Source: CAIMFV01 sp040757715 (GTDB lineage: Bacteria > Pseudomonadota > Alphaproteobacteria > Caulobacterales > Caulobacteraceae). Taken from it: a DNA stretch of 64,000 nucleotides. Position 1 is the first letter of the stretch. Every line of letters begins with the position of its first letter. The stretch spans positions 105,202 to 169,201 of the forward strand of contig JBFLWS010000007.1 in the NCBI GenBank assembly GCA_040757715.1. The letters are read 5' to 3'. Below are positions 25,760 through 35,194 of this stretch, piece by piece. The notes beneath the pieces are model-generated. The model searched no databases. It was not told the origin of the DNA and saw nothing but the letters and a program-made list of their open reading frames with translations. Position numbers and translations under genes: made by a program.

Positions 25760-27553
25760 TCAGGCCTGTTTGCGCTGCGGCTCAGCGCGGGTGGGGATGA
25801 GCTTCTGGATCACCGCGTCGATGGGGTTCTCCACCCCGGCCCGGTGCATGATCACATATTGCTGGGCGATGGTGAGGGCCGAGCTCCACGACCAGTAGAT
25901 CAGAAGCCCCGAGGGCGACTTGGCCATGAGGAACACGAAGAAGGCCGGCATCAGCTGGAATATGATCTTCTGCGTCGGGTCCTGGCTCGGCTGCGGGGTC
26001 ATGGAGGTGGAGAGCCACTGGCCAACGCCGTAGAGCAGCGGCCACACCCCGATGTGCAAGGTGCCGTCAAGGAAGCCGCCGATGAGCGGGGTGAGCGCCG
26101 GGTTCCACGGGATCAGGCCGAACAGGTTGAGGAAGGTGGTGGGATCGGGCGCCGACAGGTCGTGCACCCAGCCGAAGAAGGGCGCCTGGCGCATCTCGAT
26201 GCTGACGAACAGCACCTTGTACAGCGAGTAGAACACCGGCAGCTGCACCAGGATGGGCAGGCAGCCGGCGAGCGGATTGACCTTCTCCCGCTGGTAGAGG
26301 GCCATGGTCTCCTGCTGCTGCTTGGCCGGGTCCTTCTCATAGGCCTTGCGGATCTCTTCCAGCTTGGGCTGCAGCTGCTTCATGCGCGAGGCGGACTGGA
26401 AGCCGCGCTGGGCCAGGGGGAAGAGGGCGATCTTCACCACCAGGGTGAGCAGAAGGATGGCCACGCCGAAATTGCCGGTGAGGCCGGCGAAGTAGCTCAG
26501 CACATAGAAGACCGGCTTGGTCAGGAACCACAGATTGCCCCAGTCCACCGCGTCGATGAAGTGCGGTAGGGCGAAGCGCGCCTCATAGTCCTTGAGGATG
26601 GAGACCTTCTTGGCCCCGGCGAACAGGTGGCGGGTCTCGGCGATGGCCGCGCCCGGGGCCACGGTGCGCAGGGCCCCGATGTAATTGGCCTCATAGACGT
26701 CCACGCCGTCCACCTGGGAGTAGCGATAGCCGTTGGTGACATTGGCGCCCTGGTCGGGGATCACCGCCGCCAGCCAGTACTTGTCGGTGAGGCCGGTCCA
26801 GCCGCCCTTGGTCTCGGCCTTGCGCTCGCCGACGCCCTTGAAGTCCTTGTAGGCCAGGAGGTTCAGCCCCTGCTGCTCGCCCATGGCGCCCACGGCGCCC
26901 TCGTGGATGATCAGGTTGGGCGACAGCTGCGGCTTGCCCTGGCGCTGCACCGAGGCGTAGGGGGCGAGTTGCACCGGCGCGGCGCTCTTGTTGGCCACCT
27001 GGTCGGTGATGGTGAACATGTAGAGCTTGTCCACCGCGATGGTGCGGGTGAAGACGAGGCCCTGACCGTTGTCATAGGCGAGGGTCACCGGATGGTCGGG
27101 GTCGAGCACCTCGCCCGCCACCTTGGTCCACAGGGTGGAGCCGTTGGGGGCCCCCGGGGCGCCGGTCCAGCCGAAGTCGGCGAAATAGGCCTGGTTGGAG
27201 CCCTCGGGACGGAACAGCTCCACCGGCGGGGACTTCTTGTCCAGGGTCTCGTGATAGTCGCGCAGATAGAGATCGTCGAGGCGCCCGCCGCGCAGGTCGA
27301 TGGAGCCGCGCAGGGCCGGGGTGAGGATGGGCGAGCGCGGCGACTGGGCCAGGGCCTGGGTGCGCGTCACCGCCGTGGGGGCGGCGGGGGTCGGGTTGAG
27401 CTTGGCCTGGGCGGCGGCCGTGGCGCGGGCCTGCAACGCCTCCTGGTCGCGCTTCTTCTGCGCCGGGCCAAGCACGAACATGGAATAGAGCGTCAACAGG
27501 ACGAACGCGATCGCGACGAAGGCGATCATGTTGCGCGGGTTTTCTTGTTGCAT
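25760..27553 (-). CDS. yidC: Membrane protein insertase YidC
   Basis: Inserts and folds inner-membrane proteins with or without SecYEG. 597 residues, normal for Gram-negative YidC. N-terminal anchor (MIAFVAIAFVLLTLYSMFVL), a large periplasmic beta-sandwich domain (about 60-360), then the conserved five-helix core: FGVAILLLTLVVKIALFPLA contains the helix with the hydrophilic-groove region and YQREKVNPLAGCLPILVQLP the coiled C1 loop. The usual rpmH-rnpA neighbours are absent; upstream on the same strand is a methyltransferase gene 150 bp away. Confidence 0.97.
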   Translation of the reverse strand: MQQENPRNMIAFVAIAFVLLTLYSMFVLGPAQKKRDQEALQARATAAAQAKLNPTPAAPTAVTRTQALAQSPRSPILTPALRGSIDLRGGRLDDLYLRDYHETLDKKSPPVELFRPEGSNQAYFADFGWTGAPGAPNGSTLWTKVAGEVLDPDHPVTLAYDNGQGLVFTRTIAVDKLYMFTITDQVANKSAAPVQLAPYASVQRQGKPQLSPNLIIHEGAVGAMGEQQGLNLLAYKDFKGVGERKAETKGGWTGLTDKYWLAAVIPDQGANVTNGYRYSQVDGVDVYEANYIGALRTVAPGAAIAETRHLFAGAKKVSILKDYEARFALPHFIDAVDWGNLWFLTKPVFYVLSYFAGLTGNFGVAILLLTLVVKIALFPLAQRGFQSASRMKQLQPKLEEIRKAYEKDPAKQQQETMALYQREKVNPLAGCLPILVQLPVFYSLYKVLFVSIEMRQAPFFGWVHDLSAPDPTTFLNLFGLIPWNPALTPLIGGFLDGTLHIGVWPLLYGVGQWLSTSMTPQPSQDPTQKIIFQLMPAFFVFLMAKSPSGLLIYWSWSSALTIAQQYVIMHRAGVENPIDAVIQKLIPTRAEPQRKQA

Positions 27554-27704
27554 CAGGCCTGGTCACCGGCGGGGGAAAAGCCGCGCCGGCGCGCAGGCGA
27601 AGGCGCGCGCGACGTCGACGGCAGGCTTATTGACATGCAATTGGCGCGCGTCAAGCGAAGGCCGGCCGAAAGGCGTGTCGGTCGCAGCACACCCGTCTTA
27701 AAAC

Positions 27705-28469
27705 TCAGGGTTTGGCCGACTTCGGCTTCACGAACTTGTAGATGAACTGGTCCGTGTGATGGCGGATGGCGCCGTCGAACACGTTCTTGTCGTGGGCGTC
27801 GGCGGGGTTGACCAGAACCTTGCTCTCCCCGGCGAACACGAAGCCCGCGGCCGTCACCTCGGCCTTCACCGCGGCCGGGTCGATGCGGTGCAGGGTGTCG
27901 GTGTCGCGCAGACCCGAGCCGGCCTCCGCGGCGTGGTCCAGCACCAGATAGACCCCGCCCGGCTTCAGGGCGTCGAAGATGGCCTTGTTCACCTTGGCCA
28001 CGTCCGCCGGGCCCATGAACTTGTCGTGGAAGTCGTGATAGTTCTGCGAGGTCCAGACCAGGTCGAGCTTTTCGCCGACCGCGAACGCGTTGATGGGAAC
28101 GGTGACCAGGCTGACGTTCTTCTTCTGGGCGGTGAGGGCGTTGATCCCGTCGGTGGCGCGCGGGCCGAACTTCAGGATCTCGGTGGGCACCACCGCGTAG
28201 ACATGGCCCTTGGGGCCCGCCACGTCGCTGAACAGCAAGGTGAAATAGCCGGCGCCCGGCATCAGGTCGGCCACCTTGTCGCCGGCCTTGACCCCGGCGA
28301 AGGCCAGCATCTCGGCCGGCTTGCGCTCGGCGTCGAGGGTGCGGGCGGCGTCCGGGCGCAGGGGATCGGCCACGGCCTTCTGGATGTCGTCGGAAGGGCC
28401 CGCGGCTTCAGCCATGGCCACAGTGGACAGGAGGGCGGCGGCGGCCAGCCCGAGCACGAGCTTGTTCAT
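27705..28469 (-). CDS. Exported class I methyltransferase-like protein
   Basis: A 254-residue protein with a signal peptide (MNKLVLGLAAAALLSTVAMA, cleaved near EAAG) and a methyltransferase-like fold: KVADLMPGAGYFTLLFSDVA is motif I, LDLVWTSQNYHDFHDKFMG follows and ALKPGGVYLVLDH is the motif III strand. Exported proteins of this type are known in proteobacteria, but how they get SAM is unclear. The ATG at 28469 was chosen because AAGGGG lies 6 bases upstream; the ATG at 28475 is too near it. Divergent from prmA. Confidence 0.82.
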   Translation of the reverse strand: MNKLVLGLAAAALLSTVAMAEAAGPSDDIQKAVADPLRPDAARTLDAERKPAEMLAFAGVKAGDKVADLMPGAGYFTLLFSDVAGPKGHVYAVVPTEILKFGPRATDGINALTAQKKNVSLVTVPINAFAVGEKLDLVWTSQNYHDFHDKFMGPADVAKVNKAIFDALKPGGVYLVLDHAAEAGSGLRDTDTLHRIDPAAVKAEVTAAGFVFAGESKVLVNPADAHDKNVFDGAIRHHTDQFIYKFVKPKSAKP

Positions 28470-28571
28470 GAGCATCCCCTTGATCGCTGATTGGGAAGGT
28501 AGGCGCGTCGCAGTGATTCCGAAAGGGCGCCCCCCTCGCACTCTGCGGCGTAACGTCCTAAAGACGGGGCC

Positions 28572-29450
28572 ATGTCTATCGACCCCGCCTATCAGATCAT
28601 CGCCCGCGGGCCCCGCGTCCTGTGCGAGACCGCCGCCGCCGCCATCGACGCCCATCCGCTTCTGGAAGGCGCCACCTACTCCATTCTGGAGGAGGACGAG
28701 GACAAGGGCCTGTGGCGCATCGACGCCTTCCCCACCGCGAGCGACGAGGCGGACGTGTTCGAGGAGGTGCTGAACGCCCACGAGGGCCTCAGCGTCGCCC
28801 GCGAAGTGCTGGCCGACGCCGACTGGCTGGCCATGGCCCTTTCCGGCCTGCCGCCAGTGCGCGCCGGGCGCTTCTTCGTCTATGGCGTGCATGACCGCGG
28901 CCGCACCCCGGTGAACGCGGTGAACCTGCGCATCGAAGCGGGCGCGGCCTTCGGCACCGGCCACCATGGCACCACGGTGGGCTGTCTCCTGGCCTATGAC
29001 CGGCTCTTGAAGGGCCGCAAGCGCTTTCCCAAGGTGCTGGACGTGGGGGCGGGCACGGGGGTCCTCGCCCTCGCCGCCGCCAAGACCGGGGCGAAGCTCG
29101 CCGTGGGCACTGACATCGACCGGGTCTCGGTGCGCATCTCCAAGGAGAACGCCAAGGTCAACGCCGCGCCCAAGGTGAAGTTCGTCCACGCCAACGGCCT
29201 TGATCACCGGCGCGTGGCCGAGGCCGCGCCCTATGACCTCGTCTTCGCCAATATCCTCGCCCGGCCGCTGGTGAGTCTGGCCCAGCCCATCAAGGGGGCG
29301 CTGAAGCCGCACGGCGTGGCCATCCTGTCGGGGCTCCTGCGCACCCAGGAGCGCTTCGTGCGCTCCGCCTACCTCGCCCGCGGCTTCCGCCTCGCCTTCG
29401 CGCTCCGCCGCGACGCCTGGGCCACGCTGGTGCTGGTGAAGGGGCGCTGA
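28572..29450 (+). CDS. prmA: Ribosomal protein L11 methyltransferase
   Basis: Methylates ribosomal protein L11. 292 residues, normal length. The N-terminal substrate-recognition domain (1-100) is followed by the SAM domain: INVLRIEAG-like NLRIEAGAAFGTGHHGTT, motif I KVLDVGAGTGVLALAAAKTG, and NILARPLVSLAQPI. C-terminal end DAWATLVLVKGR. It is separated from the next gene by 77 bp and may share its transcript. Confidence 0.93.
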   Translation: MSIDPAYQIIARGPRVLCETAAAAIDAHPLLEGATYSILEEDEDKGLWRIDAFPTASDEADVFEEVLNAHEGLSVAREVLADADWLAMALSGLPPVRAGRFFVYGVHDRGRTPVNAVNLRIEAGAAFGTGHHGTTVGCLLAYDRLLKGRKRFPKVLDVGAGTGVLALAAAKTGAKLAVGTDIDRVSVRISKENAKVNAAPKVKFVHANGLDHRRVAEAAPYDLVFANILARPLVSLAQPIKGALKPHGVAILSGLLRTQERFVRSAYLARGFRLAFALRRDAWATLVLVKGR

Positions 29451-29527
29451 GGGCAAAGTTTTGAGATTTGCGGGCGGTTCGCAGGCTTGAATTGCCCGAA
29501 CCACCCGACTGGGCTTACATACCGCCC

Positions 29528-31339
29528 ATGTTCCAGACCTTCGACGACCATGCCGATGTCAGCTTCGGCCAGAAGCACCTGCCGCTGATCCGCACCGAGA
29601 TGGCGAGGCAAGGGCTCGATGTCTTCGTCATCCCGCACGAGGACGAGCACAACAACGAATACCTGCCCGCCGCCAATGACCGGCTGGCCTGGGCCACCGG
29701 CTTCACCGGCTCAGCCGGCGCCGCGGTGGTGAGCAAGGACGCCGCCGTGGTGCTGGTGGACGGACGCTATACGCTGCAGGTGAAGGCCCAGGTGGACGGA
29801 AGCCTGTTCGAATTCGCCGACCTCGTGGATCTCGGCGCCCATGGCTGGCTGGAGGCGCATGTGCAGCCGGGCCAAGTGGTGGGCTATGATCCGCGCCTGC
29901 ACACCCCCGATGCGCTGGCCCGCATCGCCGAGGCCGTGCGCCGGGCGGGGGGCGAGCTGCGCGCCGTCAGCGCCAATCCGCTGGACGCGGCCTGGACGGA
30001 TCGCCCGCCGCAGCCCAAGGCCAAGGTGGTTCCTCAGCCTACGGATTTTTCCGGCGAGGGCGCCGAGGACAAGCGCGCGCGTCTCGGCGAGGCCCTCGCC
30101 AAGGCCGGGGCCGAGGCGGCCGTCATCACCGCCCCGCCCTCCATCGCCTGGTTGTTCAACATCCGCGGCGGCGATGTGATCCGCTCGCCCCTGCCGCTCG
30201 CCCAGGCCATCCTCGACCGCGACGGCTCGGCCCGGCTGTTCCTCGATCCGGACAAGGTCAGCGAGGGTCTGCAGGCCTGGCTTGGCAATCAGGTGGCCCT
30301 GCAGCCGCCCGAGGCCCTGCCCGCGGCGCTCGCCGAGCTGAAGGGCAAGGCGGTGCTGGTGGATGCGAGCCAGACCTCGGCCTGGTACTTCGACCAGCTC
30401 GAAGCCGCCGGGGCCGGCGTCGTGCGCGGGGCCGACCCTTGCGCCCTGCCCAAGGCGGCCAAGAACAGGGTGGAGATCGAGGGCGCCCGCACCGCCCACC
30501 GTCGCGACGGCGCGGCCATGGCCAACTTCCTGCACTGGCTGGCCACCGAGGGTCAGACGAGCCCTCCGGACGAGATCGAGACGGTGACCAAGCTCGAAGG
30601 CTTCCGCGCCGCCACCGGGGCGTTGCGCGACCTCTCCTTCGACACCATCGCCGGCGCCGGGGCCAACGGGGCCATCGTGCACTATCGCCCCACAGAGAAG
30701 ACCAATCGGCGGGTGAAGCACGGCGAGCTCCTCTTGGTGGACTCCGGCGCCCAGTACCAGGACGGCACCACCGACATCACCCGCACCGTGGCCATCGGTG
30801 CCCCCTCGGCCGAGATGCGCCAGCGCTTCACCCTCGTCCTGAAGGGTCACATCGCCCTCGCCCTGGTGCGCTTCCCGGCCGGCACCACCGGCTCGCAGCT
30901 CGACGCCCTGGCCCGCGCGGCCCTCTGGGCCTATGGCCTCGACTATGAGCACGGCACGGGTCACGGGGTGGGCAGCTATCTTGGCGTGCACGAGGGCCCG
31001 CAGCGCATCGCCAAGTGGCCCAATACCGTGGCGCTGCAGTCGGGCATGATCCTCTCCAACGAGCCCGGCTACTACAAGACCGGCGCCTATGGCATCCGCA
31101 TCGAGACCCTGCAGGTGGTGACGGCCGCGGAGGAGATCCCCGGCGGCGACAAGCCCATGCTCGGCTTCGAGACCCTGACGCTGGCCCCCATCGACCGCAA
31201 TCTCGTCGAGCCGAACCTGCTCTCCCCGGACGAGCGCGCCTGGCTGAACACCTATCACGCCCGGGTGCTGGACGAGATCGGGCCGCTGGTGTCGGCCGAG
31301 ATAGGCGCCTGGCTCGCCAGCGCCTGCGCGCCGGTGTGA
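29528..31339 (+). CDS. pepP: Aminopeptidase P (Xaa-Pro aminopeptidase), three-domain form
   Basis: Cytoplasmic metallopeptidase cleaving N-terminal residues before proline. 603 residues, the long three-domain form shared with eukaryotic APP1. Two creatinase-like N-terminal domains (NEYLPAANDRLAWATGFTGS and PPSIAWLFNIRGGDV), then the pita-bread catalytic domain with metal ligands in LLLVDSGAQYQDGTTDITRT (two Asp), GTGHGVGSYLGVHEGP (His), LSNEPGYY (Glu) and IRIETLQ (Glu). A C-terminal domain (EPNLLSPDERAWLNTYHARV) ends the protein. The ATG at 29528 was chosen over a start 20 codons upstream because homology begins there. Confidence 0.93.
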   Translation: MFQTFDDHADVSFGQKHLPLIRTEMARQGLDVFVIPHEDEHNNEYLPAANDRLAWATGFTGSAGAAVVSKDAAVVLVDGRYTLQVKAQVDGSLFEFADLVDLGAHGWLEAHVQPGQVVGYDPRLHTPDALARIAEAVRRAGGELRAVSANPLDAAWTDRPPQPKAKVVPQPTDFSGEGAEDKRARLGEALAKAGAEAAVITAPPSIAWLFNIRGGDVIRSPLPLAQAILDRDGSARLFLDPDKVSEGLQAWLGNQVALQPPEALPAALAELKGKAVLVDASQTSAWYFDQLEAAGAGVVRGADPCALPKAAKNRVEIEGARTAHRRDGAAMANFLHWLATEGQTSPPDEIETVTKLEGFRAATGALRDLSFDTIAGAGANGAIVHYRPTEKTNRRVKHGELLLVDSGAQYQDGTTDITRTVAIGAPSAEMRQRFTLVLKGHIALALVRFPAGTTGSQLDALARAALWAYGLDYEHGTGHGVGSYLGVHEGPQRIAKWPNTVALQSGMILSNEPGYYKTGAYGIRIETLQVVTAAEEIPGGDKPMLGFETLTLAPIDRNLVEPNLLSPDERAWLNTYHARVLDEIGPLVSAEIGAWLASACAPV

Positions 31340-31523
31340 GGGGGCGCGCGCGGCCCTTTTTTACTTGTCACCCTCGGGCTTGTTCCGAGAACCCAACCCA
31401 CCGCGACCCAACCTATCCAGATATGTTCGCGCGGCTGAAGCCTGGGTCCTTGTATCTTGGCTGGTGCTGGGCCGATGATGGTCGGCGCGGCGGCGGCGAG
31501 GATGGCGAAGTGGGGCGCCTCCC

Positions 31524-32228
31524 TCACATCAGCCCCAGGGCCTTGAAGCTGGCGACGCCCTGGCGGCCCACCACCAGGTGGTCGTGCACGGCCACCTTCA
31601 AGGGCGCGCCGGCCTCGACGATGAGGCGCGTCATCTCCACATCGGCGCCCGAGGGGGTGGGATCGCCGGAGGGGTGGTTGTGCAGCAGGATCACCGCGCT
31701 GGCCGAGAGTTCGAGGGCCCGGCGCATGATCTCGCGCGGATAGACCGGGGCGTGGTCCACGGTGCCGGCGCCCATGAGTTCGTCGGCGATGAGCTGGTTC
31801 TTCTTGTCGAGGAACAGCACCCGGAACTGCTCGCGCCCCTCATGGGCGAGGCTCACGCGCACATAGTCGAGGAGGGCGGTCCAGGAGCTGATCACCGGCC
31901 GCTTCTTCACCTCGGCGCGGGCGAGGCGCTGGGCGGTCTCGTGGGCGAGCTTCAGATCGAGCGCGGCGGCCTCGCCCACCCCCGCCACAGCGCGCAGTTC
32001 GGGCAGGCTGGCGCTCAGCACAGCGGCGAGGGAGCCGAACCTGGCCATCAGCGCCTTGGCCAGCGGCTTCACATCGCCCCTGGGGAAGGTGCGGAAGAGG
32101 TAGAGCTCGAGGAGCTCATAGTCCGGCAGGGCGCCAAGCCCGGCCTTCAGCGCCCGCTCGCGCAGGCGCGCGCGATGGCCGAGGTGGTGCGGTCGATCAG
32201 CATCGTGCTCGGCCACCCCGTCCACCAT
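31524..32228 (-). CDS. radC: RadC family (JAB/MPN-type) protein
   Basis: 234 residues. N-terminal helix-hairpin-helix-like region (ELRAVAGVGEAAALDLKLA) and C-terminal JAB domain with the metal motif LLHNHPSGDPTPSGAD. Once thought to be a DNA repair protein; its role is now uncertain. It starts 9 bases after the map stop, so the two form an operon. Confidence 0.92.
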   Translation of the reverse strand: MVDGVAEHDADRPHHLGHRARLRERALKAGLGALPDYELLELYLFRTFPRGDVKPLAKALMARFGSLAAVLSASLPELRAVAGVGEAAALDLKLAHETAQRLARAEVKKRPVISSWTALLDYVRVSLAHEGREQFRVLFLDKKNQLIADELMGAGTVDHAPVYPREIMRRALELSASAVILLHNHPSGDPTPSGADVEMTRLIVEAGAPLKVAVHDHLVVGRQGVASFKALGLM

Positions 32229-32236
32229 GTCGAGGA

Positions 32237-33064
32237 TCAGGTCTCGAGAGGCGGCTTAAAGAGGCCGGCGGGGGAGAGGGTGAACACCTCCGCCCCTGTC
32301 TCGGTGACGGCGATGGAGTGCTCGCACTGGGCCGACAGGGACTTGTCGCGGGTCACCGCGGTCCAGCCGTCGGAGAGCACCTTCACCTCCTTGCGGCCGA
32401 GATTGACCATGGGCTCGATGGTGAAGAACATGCCGGGCTTCAGCTCGTCCCCCGTGCCGGGGCGGCCGAAGTGCAGCACCGTGGGGTTGTCGTGGAACAC
32501 CCGCCCCACCCCGTGGCCGCAGAAGTCCTGCACCACCGAACAGCGCTGGGCCTCGACATAGCTCTGGATGGCGTGGCCGATGTCGCCCAGCCGCGCGCCC
32601 GGCTTCACCGCTGCAATGCCGCGCTCCAGGGCCTCATAGGTGACGTCGACGAGCCGCTTGGCCCTCGGCGAGATCTTGCCCACGCCGAACATGCGGCTGG
32701 TGTCGCCGTACCAGCCGTCCAGGTACATGGTCACATCGATATTGACGATGTCGCCTTCGCGTAAGGACCGCGGGCCCGGAATGCCGTGACACACCACGTG
32801 GTTCACCGAGGTGCAGACGGTCTTGCCATAGCCGCGATAGAACAGGCAGGCCGGCAGGGCGCCGTTGTCCAGGGTGAACTCGCGCACCAGATCGTCGAGA
32901 TATTCGGTGGTCACGCCCGGCTGCACGTGCGGGGTCAGCATGTCGAGGCATTCGGCGGCCAGGCGCCCGGCCTTGCGCATGCCCTCGAAGTCTTCCGCCT
33001 TATGCAGCTTGATCGCGCCGCGGACCGGCAGGTCCTCGAGCATCAGATCGCCGTGGGTCATCAT
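32237..33064 (-). CDS. map: Type I methionine aminopeptidase
   Basis: Removes initiator methionine from nascent proteins. 275 residues. The five metal ligands are all visible: Asp pair in NIDVTMYLDGWYGDTSRMF, His in CGHGVGRVFHD, Glu in FFTIEPMVNLG and Glu in QCEHSIAVTE. The start is ATG at 33064 (or the adjacent ATG at 33061), with GAGG suitably placed; a longer ORF runs to 33106. First gene of the map-radC operon. Confidence 0.96.
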   Translation of the reverse strand: MMTHGDLMLEDLPVRGAIKLHKAEDFEGMRKAGRLAAECLDMLTPHVQPGVTTEYLDDLVREFTLDNGALPACLFYRGYGKTVCTSVNHVVCHGIPGPRSLREGDIVNIDVTMYLDGWYGDTSRMFGVGKISPRAKRLVDVTYEALERGIAAVKPGARLGDIGHAIQSYVEAQRCSVVQDFCGHGVGRVFHDNPTVLHFGRPGTGDELKPGMFFTIEPMVNLGRKEVKVLSDGWTAVTRDKSLSAQCEHSIAVTETGAEVFTLSPAGLFKPPLET

Positions 33065-33144
33065 ATAATCCTCGCGCAGGCCGCCAAAATTGCGAGCCTG
33101 TCGCACCTATAGAGTGTCACGCCAGAGATAGGCTTTAAAGAGCT

Positions 33145-34014
33145 TCAGGAAAAGGGCGGGAATTTCGGACGAAAGTCGCGCGGGGCGTAGCCGAAGTCGC
33201 GGCGGGCGGGTTCCGCATCGAACACCAGATCCTCGGCCATGCGCGCGCCCATGGCCGCCGTGGCCCCGGGCAGGAACGGCTTGGCGAGCGCAAAGGCCGC
33301 GCTCCAGACGGCGGGCGGGGCGGAGAGGATGCGCGGCGGCCGGCCGAGGGCTGCGAAGATGCGCTGGCACATCTCCTTGTAGGTCAAGGTCTCGCCGCCC
33401 GGCAGGTCATAGGATTGGCCATGGGTCGCGGGGGTTTCGAGGGCGGCGAGCGCCGCGGCGGCGAGGTCGTCGGCATGCACGGGCTGGCGCCTGCCCTGCC
33501 CATCGCCGGAGAGCGGCAGGACCCCGAAGCGGCGGATGAGACCGGCGAGGCGCGAGACGTTCTGATCCTCCCCCTCGGCATAGATCAGGGTAGGGCGCAG
33601 GAGGGTCCAGGCGATCCCCCGCTGGGCGCAGAAGGTGATCACCTCGTCCTCGGCCCTGGCGAGCTTGTCGGCCACTGCCCGCTCCTCGGGGAGGGGCGAG
33701 GCGGCTTTGGTGAAGCGGCTGGTGGAGGAGAAGGCCACCAGGCGTTCGAGCCCCTTGTCGACCAGAACGGGCAAGGCGGCGGGCAGCAGCCAGATGGGGG
33801 CGAGGCTCACCATGCGGCGGACCGGCGGCAGCACCTCGGCCAGGGTCTCGCCTTGCGTCAAATCCGCCTGCAGGTCTCCGCCTCGGCGGCTCAGCGCCAG
33901 GGGTCGAAGCCCCGCCGCCTCCGCCCGCGACAGCAGGAAGCGGCCGATCAGGCTGGTGGCGCCGGCCACCAGCACGTCGTTCCCAGGTGAATCCCGGCCA
34001 TGGCTCGCGTTCAT
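33145..34014 (-). CDS. NAD(P)-binding epimerase-like protein
   Basis: About 289 residues of an atypical/extended short-chain reductase fold (NAD(P)H-binding, NmrA/complex I 39-kDa type). The N-terminal nucleotide loop is VLVAGATSLIGRFLL; next to it LALSRRGGDLQADLT, then RLVAFSSTSRFTKAASPLPE and WTLLRPTLIYAEGEDQN. The YxxxK catalytic pair is missing, which favours a non-enzymatic or isomerase role. The start is uncertain (34014 ATG or 34035 ATG), neither with a good ribosome site. Confidence 0.75.
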   Translation of the reverse strand: MNASHGRDSPGNDVLVAGATSLIGRFLLSRAEAAGLRPLALSRRGGDLQADLTQGETLAEVLPPVRRMVSLAPIWLLPAALPVLVDKGLERLVAFSSTSRFTKAASPLPEERAVADKLARAEDEVITFCAQRGIAWTLLRPTLIYAEGEDQNVSRLAGLIRRFGVLPLSGDGQGRRQPVHADDLAAAALAALETPATHGQSYDLPGGETLTYKEMCQRIFAALGRPPRILSAPPAVWSAAFALAKPFLPGATAAMGARMAEDLVFDAEPARRDFGYAPRDFRPKFPPFS

Positions 34015-34165
34015 CGGCGGATCAGCTTCGCGCATGCAGACTGTTTGCCATGGATCGGGACGCGATGGCGCCGCCTTTGCGAGGATGAGTTGAATTGAGG
34101 GGCCGACGCCCCGTTCTGACACGAATTGTGGGCGCTCGTGCGCCCGAGTTTGAGGAGACGCGTCA

Positions 34166-34579
34166 ATGGACTCTGAGGTCGTGGTCTCCGCCGCCGCCCG
34201 CGCCGCCGCCCTGTGGAGCGGTCTGAACCTGTTTCTCTATCTGGTGCTGGCCGTGTTGGTCACCCGCCAGCGCCAGCGGCACCACGTGCTCATCGGCGAC
34301 GGCGATCTGGTGGAGCTGGCCCGGCCCATGCGCGCCTTCGGCAACGCGGCCGAATATGTGCCGGCGGCCCTCTTGGTGCTGGCGCTCCTGGCCATGCTGG
34401 GCGCCCATCCCCTGGTGGTGCACGGCATGGGCGCGCTGCTCCTGGTGGCCCGGGTGCTGCACGGGGTGGGGCTGTCCAACAATGAAGGCGTCTCGTTCGG
34501 CCGCACCTCGGGCGCCGTGCTCACCTGGCTCTATTACCTTTTGTCGAGCGCCCTGTTGATCTTCTACTGCCTGCCTTAG
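34166..34579 (+). CDS. MAPEG family membrane protein
   Basis: A 137-residue four-helix membrane protein of the MAPEG type (eicosanoid/glutathione metabolism family; bacterial roles mostly unknown). Signature: LARPMRAFGNAAEYVPAALL with the conserved RaxxNxxEy motif, and RVLHGVGLSNN. Hydrophobic segments at about 15-33, 58-80, 82-97 and 113-135. Its terminator is shared with the convergent rpmB gene. Confidence 0.88.
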   Translation: MDSEVVVSAAARAAALWSGLNLFLYLVLAVLVTRQRQRHHVLIGDGDLVELARPMRAFGNAAEYVPAALLVLALLAMLGAHPLVVHGMGALLLVARVLHGVGLSNNEGVSFGRTSGAVLTWLYYLLSSALLIFYCLP

Positions 34580-34615
34580 GGGGGCGAGCCCAATCCCAAT
34601 CGGCCCAAACAAAAA

Positions 34616-34639
34616 CCCCGCCGGCCTGGGCCAGCGGGG
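34616..34639. terminator. Bidirectional terminator between MAPEG gene and rpmB
   Basis: CCCCGC pairs with GCGGGG, with an A-run before (AAAAA) and TTTT after, so it can end transcripts from both convergent genes. Confidence 0.85.
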
Positions 34640-34667
34640 CTTTTCGAATTCAGCTATTGAAGCGGCT

Positions 34668-34967
34668 TTAGGCCTGGGCGGCTTGGGCGGCCAGCTTCTG
34701 CTTCACCTGGCGCTTGATCTTCAGCGCCTTGGGCGACAGCACTTCGTCGCGGGAGTTGAGCAGCACGGCGTCGAGGCCGCCGCGGAAGTCCAGCGTGCGC
34801 AGGGCCGCGTTGGTGATCTTCAGCTTGAAGGTCTGGCCGAGCGTGTCCGACGGCACCACGATCTCGTGCAGCGACGGCAGGAAGCGACGCTTGGTCTTGA
34901 TGTTCGAGTGGCTCACATTGTGGCCGATCATGGGACCGACGCCGGTGAGTTCGCAACGACGCGACAT
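34668..34967 (-). CDS. rpmB: Ribosomal protein L28 (bL28)
   Basis: Large-subunit ribosomal protein, 99 residues. MSRRCELTGVGPMIGHNVSH and SNIKTKRRFLPSLHE are the conserved N-terminal region. The ATG at 34967 gives the family N-terminus; the longer ORF to 35003 adds 12 unmatched residues. It is flanked on its upstream side by a low-GC islet. Confidence 0.97.
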   Translation of the reverse strand: MSRRCELTGVGPMIGHNVSHSNIKTKRRFLPSLHEIVVPSDTLGQTFKLKITNAALRTLDFRGGLDAVLLNSRDEVLSPKALKIKRQVKQKLAAQAAQA

Positions 34968-35194
34968 GGGCTGACCTTCAGCGCAAATAGGTGGCGACGC
35001 CATGAAGCGTTCGGCTTCCGGCGCGAGAGGGGCGCATATAGGCGGGGGACGGGGCCCTCGTCAAGCGCGAACAGGCGTTTCGCCTAAATCCAAAACACCC
35101 GCTCTGGGAATTTTTGCGCTCTACAGTGGAGAGAAGTTTGACTCACCTGCGATTCTCGAGGCACGTTATAGTGGAAACTCGGTAGGAGCTCGCG

